A DNA stretch of 64,000 nt from Asbonarchaeum sp964517675. Lineage in GTDB: Archaea > Nanohalarchaeota > Nanosalinia > Nanosalinales > Nanoanaerosalinaceae. Below the pieces are notes generated by a model. That model saw only the letters and a program-made list of their open reading frames with translations. It did not search any database and was not told where the DNA came from. Below, in pieces: positions 58,997 through 64,000 of the stretch (position 1 is its first letter; the number at the start of each line of letters is the position of its first letter). The position numbers and the translations under genes were made by a program. Where the stretch lies: the NCBI GenBank assembly GCA_964517675.1, contig CAZFEL010000002.1, forward strand, positions 124,001-188,000. Direction: 5' to 3'.

Positions 58997-59422
58997 CTAC
59001 TGCCGCCCGAGATAGTCCTCGAGTATCTGTCTGTGATCGAAACCCATCTCGTCCGGGAGATTGTCCAGGTCGAACCAGCGGGCCTCGCTGGCATCGGTAG
59101 CCGCGGACAGCTCTCGTTGGTCGGTCCTGGCCTCGAAGACGATCGAGACCACGGGGCCGCGTGGATCGCGATCCGGTGCATCGTAGACATCGAGGGTTGC
59201 TGTGAGGTCCACGTCGAGGCCGGTCTCTTCCTTTGCCTCCCTGATGGCCGCGTCTTTGACCTGTTCGCCGTGCTCGACGTGGCCGCCGGGGATACACCAC
59301 TGCCCCTCGAACGGCTCGATACCCCGCTTGACCAGGACGATCTTCTCGTCGCTGCGTATGATGAGGTCAGCGGCCAGCCGGTGGAAGGCCCTGTCCTCGA
59401 TGTCCCTGTCTTTCGCTGCCAT
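58997..59422 (-). CDS. Nudix hydrolase
   Basis: 141 residues. Nudix box GGHVEHGEQVKDAAIREAKEETGL (in part) with all catalytic Glu. The region GIEPFEGQWCIPGG is typical of MutT/ADP-ribose-type enzymes. 39 bp after cbf5. Confidence 0.92.
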   Translation of the reverse strand: MAAKDRDIEDRAFHRLAADLIIRSDEKIVLVKRGIEPFEGQWCIPGGHVEHGEQVKDAAIREAKEETGLDVDLTATLDVYDAPDRDPRGPVVSIVFEARTDQRELSAATDASEARWFDLDNLPDEMGFDHRQILEDYLGRQ

Positions 59423-59461
59423 CGCGAACCTATGCGGCGTGAGAACGTAAATGCGTTGGCA

Positions 59462-60436
59462 CTACCAGCCCTTGGGGTAGATGTCTTTCTCCATGAAGAC
59501 CCGGCGGAGGTCGGTGGCGGTGCCGCTTTCCTCCGCCATCTCCTGGGAGGTCATCTCGGCGTCGGCGAGGGCGATGAGCTCGCCCTTGAGGGTCAGCAGG
59601 GCGACCATCTCGCCGTCCTCGATGCCGTCCTGGAGCTTCGCGATCCCCTGGACCCCGAGATCTGCGCCGTGACAGATCGAGGCGACGGCCGAGTCCTTGA
59701 CCAGGACCTTCTTCAGGTGTCGGACACCTGCCTCGACCGGCAGGATCATCTCCTCGAGCCGGTTGTCCTTGCCGTCTTTCCAGAACTCGTACGCATCGAC
59801 GACGTCCTGGAGGCTGTGGAGCTGGCCTTCCTCGAAGACCCCGACCTGTGTCCGCCGGAGGTCTGTCATCTCGCCGGTGGTCCCGAGGTCCTGTGCGAAG
59901 TTCTGACAGAAGTTCCGGACATAGAAGCCTTTCTCGCATTCGATCCTGAACAGGATCTGGGTCCCGTCGACTTCGAGGACGGCGAGATCGTAGATCTCCC
60001 GCTCGCGGGGTTCCCGCTTGACGGCTGATTTCTCTGGCGGGGTCTGGGTGCGGGTGCCGATGACGTCGGGGACCGCGGCCGCGATCTCTGCCTTCGTGCG
60101 CTCGTCCTCGATCTCCATGCCGCCGACATAGACCTTGCCGGCTGCCGTGAGGGCCTGGAGGACCTTGGTGCCGTCGTTGAGTCCGATAGGGAGGACGCCT
60201 GTGACCTGGGGGTCGAGTGTGCCGGAATGACCTGTCTTGTCTCGTTCGAGTATCTCGCTGGTCCACATCGAGACCTGGTGGCTGGTCGGGCCGGCTGGCT
60301 TATCGATGAGGATGAGTCCGTTCTCGAGCCGTTCCTCGATGCTGCGTTGCTCAGGCCGACGACCATGATCCCAGTCGGTCTCTGGGTCCTCGCGTATGAT
60401 CCAGTCCGCATCCTGGTTCTGTTCGGCGGGCAGCAT
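59462..60436 (-). CDS. cbf5: tRNA/rRNA pseudouridine synthase Cbf5
   Basis: 324 residues. Catalytic Asp in HSGTLDPQVTGVLP, KVYVGGMEIED and the C-terminal PUA domain (VGAD-like HGADLGVQGIAKLQDGIEDGEMV). Guide-dependent pseudouridylation with L7Ae, Nop10 and Gar1. Confidence 0.94.
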   Translation of the reverse strand: MLPAEQNQDADWIIREDPETDWDHGRRPEQRSIEERLENGLILIDKPAGPTSHQVSMWTSEILERDKTGHSGTLDPQVTGVLPIGLNDGTKVLQALTAAGKVYVGGMEIEDERTKAEIAAAVPDVIGTRTQTPPEKSAVKREPREREIYDLAVLEVDGTQILFRIECEKGFYVRNFCQNFAQDLGTTGEMTDLRRTQVGVFEEGQLHSLQDVVDAYEFWKDGKDNRLEEMILPVEAGVRHLKKVLVKDSAVASICHGADLGVQGIAKLQDGIEDGEMVALLTLKGELIALADAEMTSQEMAEESGTATDLRRVFMEKDIYPKGW

Positions 60437-60480
60437 CGCTGTAGGAAGAAAGGCTGCAACTGTTTTAAATCACACCGCGG

Positions 60481-61239
60481 CTACTGGAGGCCCAGCATCC
60501 TGCGGAACAGGAAGGTAAAGGGTAGCTGGAAGAGGATGTAATAGCCCAGCCATTCGAGGGAGTCCCCGATCAGCGGGAGACCGAACGGGAGCTTGACGAA
60601 GCTGAGTGCGAACTTGATCCCTGGTTGATCTGAGGATGTGTCGATCTCATTGATCTTCCAGGACATCCCCTGTATCTCGACCCGTTCGCCCTGCTCGTAT
60701 GTCTCGTTGCCGTACTCGAGGACATATCCGTCCCCGCTGTTGTTGACGGCCTGGACCTCGCCAAGGCTGTACCGTCCGTCCAAGAAGCTGAACTCGCCCT
60801 GGAAGCTGTCACCCTGTTCGGTGAGCTCGACGACGGGGACGAAGGTATGGAGGACCCACGGGATGATGAGGAAGAACAGGACCATCGAGCCGAGGATGGG
60901 CTTGAGCGAGACCTTCATGAAGTCCTTCTGGAGCTTCATGTTCTCGCTGATGTACTTGTTGGCCTGCTCCATGTTGTCGTTGTCCCGGGCCTCTTTGATC
61001 TTGTCCTGGTAGTCCTGTTGCTTTTCCCGGATGGCGTCGTATTTGTCCTTATCGATCAGGACGTAGTAGACCAGGGAGATGAGCCCTGCCAGCACGATAG
61101 AGAGCAGACCCAGTGAGATCTGGGGCGCGATGGAGAGCTCGAAGATCGAAAAGACCCACCCAAAGAGGAGATCGAACAGCGGGAAGGCTGGCTCGAGGAG
61201 GGGGATGAAGAAGTCATAGAGGAATCCGTATGATGCCAT
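60481..61239 (-). CDS. DUF106 (EMC3/YidC-like) membrane insertase
   Basis: 252 residues from ATG 61239. Helices near both ends and a cytosolic coiled coil (REKQQDYQDKIKEARDN) mark the archaeal YidC/Get1/EMC3 superfamily; an extra soluble insert of about 90 residues lies before the last helix. Adjacent to secY, fitting co-translational insertion. Confidence 0.85.
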   Translation of the reverse strand: MASYGFLYDFFIPLLEPAFPLFDLLFGWVFSIFELSIAPQISLGLLSIVLAGLISLVYYVLIDKDKYDAIREKQQDYQDKIKEARDNDNMEQANKYISENMKLQKDFMKVSLKPILGSMVLFFLIIPWVLHTFVPVVELTEQGDSFQGEFSFLDGRYSLGEVQAVNNSGDGYVLEYGNETYEQGERVEIQGMSWKINEIDTSSDQPGIKFALSFVKLPFGLPLIGDSLEWLGYYILFQLPFTFLFRRMLGLQ

Positions 61240-61271
61240 TGTCAAGTCCTTGTGTCCTGTATGCTTTTATG

Positions 61272-62711
61272 TCAATCCATGTTCTGCATGAAGTTCCGGA
61301 GCGAGGGGTGCATCTCTTCCATGTGCTTTTTGATGACCTCCTCGTACAGCTGGAAGGCGATCATGACGGCGAGCAGGATACCGGTGCCTGTGCCGAAGGA
61401 GTTGGTGAAATTCGCCACCGCCGCGAGCAGCCCGATGAATGCACCGCCGAGGACGGCCAGCGCGGGGATGTATCTGTTGAGGATCTTGACGATGACTCGC
61501 TTGTCCTTCCGGAAGCCTGGGACCTTCATGCCGATGTCCATGATCTGGTCGGCGACGGCTGAGGGGTCCTGGTTGGAGGTCCGCATCCAGAAGACCGAGA
61601 AGATGGCGGATGCGATGACGTAGAATCCTGTGTAGGTGAGTGCCTGGAGGATGATCGTCGGTGGCAGCTGGAGCGAGAGGGAAGAGATCGATTCCCACAT
61701 CAGCGTTGGGAGGTTCTGCGGTGCGCTGAAGTAATAGATGAGTGTATTGGCCGGTGGGGCGCTCTGTGCTGAATACTGCCCGACGAGGTAGAACGGTTCG
61801 CTCATCCAAGGGAGATTGAGTGCGAGTTCGATGCCACGCTGGGACATGACGGAGTTCCACAGCTGGATGTTCGATGTGATGGCCGCGACGAAGATGACCG
61901 GGATGACGTTGGTGTAGAGGAACTTGAGCGGCCACTTGCGGCCGAACCCGCGGACGTTACCGAAGGTGAGTGGGATTTCGACCCGCATCGACTGGGCGTA
62001 GACCGCGACAAGGAAGACGACGACGGTGAAAAACAGGCCGGTGACGGTCGCTGGTGCGAACTCGCCGGTCATGAACTGGAGAAGAGCCCCTGCGGGTGAA
62101 CCGCCACTGGCCTCGCTGAACCACAGGACCCCGCCCCTGGTGAACGGTGACAGGAGCCGGATCATGATGGTCTTCGAGACGCCGGCCAGGATGAACAAGG
62201 AGACACCGGAGTGAAAGCCCCACTTGGAGACGACCTCGTCCATGAGGATGATGAACCAGCCACCGAGTGCGAGCTGGAGGACGACGAGGGGGAACATGGC
62301 TGTGCTGGCGGGCTGGACGGCGCCCATGGCGACGAAGGCGAATGCTGTGAACAGTGCGAAGGCGTACGCGAGGAGCTTCTGTGTGCTCTGGAACTTCTGT
62401 TTGCCGCCGCTCGAGTTGAGATCCCATGGGATGATGTCGGCCCCGACAAGGAGCTGGAGGACGATCGATGCTGACACGATCGGTCCGATACCCAGGGTGA
62501 TGAGGGTGCCGATGTTGGCACCGAGGATGGTCGAGAAGGTCTGGAACTGTTCGAGCTGGGATGGGGAGGCCCCGACGATGTAGACCTCGCTCATCACGAA
62601 GTACAGGAGGAGGGTGACGCCGGTCCATGCCAGCTTCTCCCGGAACCCGATATTACGGGAGGGCTTCTTGATGGAGGGGAGAAACTCTGCCAGTGTGAGT
62701 AGGATCGACAT
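61272..62711 (-). CDS. secY: preprotein translocase subunit SecY
   Basis: 479 residues, ten helices. GIGPIVSASIVLQLLVG (plug/lateral-gate region), and cytosolic loops KFLYTNVIPVI and MKVPGFRKDKR. RBS GGAGG upstream. Central channel of the Sec system. Confidence 0.96.
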   Translation of the reverse strand: MSILLTLAEFLPSIKKPSRNIGFREKLAWTGVTLLLYFVMSEVYIVGASPSQLEQFQTFSTILGANIGTLITLGIGPIVSASIVLQLLVGADIIPWDLNSSGGKQKFQSTQKLLAYAFALFTAFAFVAMGAVQPASTAMFPLVVLQLALGGWFIILMDEVVSKWGFHSGVSLFILAGVSKTIMIRLLSPFTRGGVLWFSEASGGSPAGALLQFMTGEFAPATVTGLFFTVVVFLVAVYAQSMRVEIPLTFGNVRGFGRKWPLKFLYTNVIPVIFVAAITSNIQLWNSVMSQRGIELALNLPWMSEPFYLVGQYSAQSAPPANTLIYYFSAPQNLPTLMWESISSLSLQLPPTIILQALTYTGFYVIASAIFSVFWMRTSNQDPSAVADQIMDIGMKVPGFRKDKRVIVKILNRYIPALAVLGGAFIGLLAAVANFTNSFGTGTGILLAVMIAFQLYEEVIKKHMEEMHPSLRNFMQNMD

Positions 62712-62741
62712 CGTGGTCCTCCTTGTGTGGTCTGTCCGGCG

Positions 62742-63173
62742 TCACTCGTCGAGTTCGATCGCGTCGTTACCGTTGTTGGCGATTTTCTCCTCTGCCGAGG
62801 AGGAGAACATCGGTGCCTTGATATCGATATCGCGTGTCAGCCGTCCGCCGCCGAGGACCTTGTCGAAGCCTGCGTCCTTGGCGTTGAAAACGTAGCTTTC
62901 ACCGTCTTTCTCTGCTGATCCGTTCTCAACGAAGGAACCGATATGCTGATCGATGTACTTGAGATTGATACCGTCCTGTTCGGAGCTGACGGATTTCGGT
63001 CGCTGGAATCCTTTGCCGCCGAGGTACTTGCCGTCGGACTGGGCGGTCCGTTTCTTGTGCTTTGCCTTTTTCCCCATGCCGGCCTTACCTCGACCGCCAC
63101 GGCTGCCTGCTCCCCTGTTCTTCTTGGAGGAGCCGTGTCCGTGCGTGTTGCTTCCGCGATCTTTGTTACCCAT
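62742..63173 (-). CDS. rpl15: ribosomal protein uL15
   Basis: 143 residues; NTHGHGSSKKNRGAGSRGGRGKAGMGKKAKHK (in part) is the Gly/Lys-rich head of uL15. Preceded by AGGTGATACACG. Confidence 0.96.
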   Translation of the reverse strand: MGNKDRGSNTHGHGSSKKNRGAGSRGGRGKAGMGKKAKHKKRTAQSDGKYLGGKGFQRPKSVSSEQDGINLKYIDQHIGSFVENGSAEKDGESYVFNAKDAGFDKVLGGGRLTRDIDIKAPMFSSSAEEKIANNGNDAIELDE

Positions 63174-63179
63174 CGTGTA

Positions 63180-63638
63180 TCACCTCATCCTTTCGAGGAG
63201 CTCGACGATACTGTCACCGCGGTCGCCGAGTGATCCTCCCTGGTTGTAGTGCCGTCGTGTGTCTTCGTATCCCTTCGAGGGGGGATTAAGCCGCAGGACG
63301 TTCCGGAACCCGCTGTCCCGGAGCTCTGAAAGGTCGGCCTCGCCGTCCTCGAGTGCTTCGACGAGGTCCTCAACAGAGTCGTAGCCAAGTTCCTCGAGGC
63401 TCTCGGAGAGTAGGCCGTGCTGTGTCTCTCCTTGTTCTTCGAGGAGCTCTGCGGCGTAGTCTGTATCGACCGTGCCGTATGTGAGATAGTCCTTTGCCCG
63501 GTTGAGCATGCCTTCGTAGGCGTCGGTCTCGGGGAGAAGCAGGACGTGGTTGGTCCGCTCGAGCCCGAGTCGCTTCATCGTGGTGCGGGCTTTCTTCCTG
63601 GTATCTGGATCGCCACGGAGTCGTACGGCTGCGTACAT
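63180..63638 (-). CDS. rpl30: ribosomal protein uL30
   Basis: 152 residues; AAVRLRGDPDTRKKARTTMKRLGL at the N-terminus, and RLNPPSKGYE in the archaeal C-terminal extension. Between uS5 and uL15 as in other archaea. Confidence 0.95.
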   Translation of the reverse strand: MYAAVRLRGDPDTRKKARTTMKRLGLERTNHVLLLPETDAYEGMLNRAKDYLTYGTVDTDYAAELLEEQGETQHGLLSESLEELGYDSVEDLVEALEDGEADLSELRDSGFRNVLRLNPPSKGYEDTRRHYNQGGSLGDRGDSIVELLERMR

Positions 63639-63642
63639 CGTC

Positions 63643-64000
63643 TTACACCTTGCCGACGACGAGGCCGGTCTTTTCCTTGATGGAATCCGTGGTTTTGATC
63701 TCGTTCATGTTCTCGAAGGCGTTGAACGTTGCCTTGAGCAGGTTCTCCCGTGTCCGGGTGGTGCCCCGGGACGTGACCCAGAGGTCCTTGATACCTGCGA
63801 GCTGTAGCATCTTCTTGACACCGTCGGAGGCTGCCAGTCCGGTTCCTTTGGGTGCTGGCTTGAGCTCGACGTTGACAGATCCTGATTTGCCTTCCTGCTT
63901 GAACGGGATGGTCGTCGGCTCGGTCCCACGGTCCTCCCATGAGCCGTTGCCACGGCGGACCTGGATGACGTTGAGCTTGGCGTTGTTCCGGGCTTTGTCG
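63643..64000 (-). CDS. rps5: ribosomal protein uS5 (5' end beyond window)
   Basis: Stop at 63643; 118 C-terminal residues visible. NVIQVRRGNGSWEDRG and APKGTGLAASDGVKKMLQLAGIKDLW are the uS5 C-terminal domain. Stop is 4 bp before uL30's start. Confidence 0.94.
   Translation of the reverse strand, partial: DKARNNAKLNVIQVRRGNGSWEDRGTEPTTIPFKQEGKSGSVNVELKPAPKGTGLAASDGVKKMLQLAGIKDLWVTSRGTTRTRENLLKATFNAFENMNEIKTTDSIKEKTGLVVGKV

Overview
The window is archaeal chromosome. Evidence: the ribosomal/RNA-polymerase order uS13-uS4-uS11-RpoD-eL18-uL13-uS9-RpoN, the uS5-uL30-uL15-SecY run, a DUF106 (EMC3/YidC-like) insertase, a Cbf5-type pseudouridine synthase, intron-containing tRNAs, and many start codons about 25 bp downstream of a TATA-like box (leaderless style). 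Most proteins are very acidic and the DNA is GC-rich, which suggests a salt-in halophile (Haloarchaea or a GC-rich Nanohaloarchaeota-like lineage); the exact lineage cannot be fixed from the sequence alone.

Layout. 0-6.5 kb: a PAP2-like phosphatase, an ABC exporter, a membrane protein, tRNA-Val, and divergent glycerol-3-phosphate dehydrogenase-like and proline dehydrogenase genes followed by msrA. 6.9-19.1 kb: a metal/thiol-redox island (ArsR regulators, Zn/Cd-type P-ATPase, DsbA-like protein, multicopper oxidase, cupredoxin, mercuric reductase, several membrane proteins with Cys pairs, and a zinc-finger/thioredoxin/DUF3105 fusion). 19.3-21.5 kb: tRNA-Ala and three tandem V4R-domain genes. 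21.7-31.6 kb: a 9.8-kb provirus-like element integrated in the 3' end of tRNA-His, bounded by 29-bp direct repeats, with a tyrosine integrase, a packaging-type ATPase, capsid candidates, an H-type-lectin-like protein and many small zinc-ribbon or one-helix proteins. 31.7-37.7 kb: DUF5995-like gene, tRNA-Leu, a large transglutaminase-fold protein, tRNA-Glu, D-amino-acid oxidase and a tRNA-Pro-like gene. 37.8-40.7 kb: an AT-rich three-gene cassette (PCNA-like clamp, HExxH protease, unknown). 40.7-46.3 kb: small enzymes and the S13/RpoD/RpoN operon. 46.3-57 kb: assorted enzymes, small zinc ribbons, a rhodanese/CcdA pair and decayed genes. 57.3-58.4 kb: an AT-rich MNT/HEPN toxin-antitoxin-like pair. 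58.7-64 kb: tRNA-Ser, Nudix, Cbf5, DUF106, SecY, uL15, uL30, uS5 (partial).

Three things stand out. (1) The attachment core of the provirus lies inside a viral gene: the reading frame runs in phase from the right end through the 29-bp core into the left end, so integration cuts that gene in two and excision restores it. (2) Nearly every tRNA gene is surrounded by arrays of short perfect hairpins and by partial, decayed copies of the same tRNA (5' halves upstream, 3' ends downstream), and every tRNA intron carries a similar hairpin. (3) The AT-rich cassette pairs a second, divergent sliding-clamp-like protein with a zinc protease and an unknown protein, a candidate for an undescribed defence or mobile-element system.
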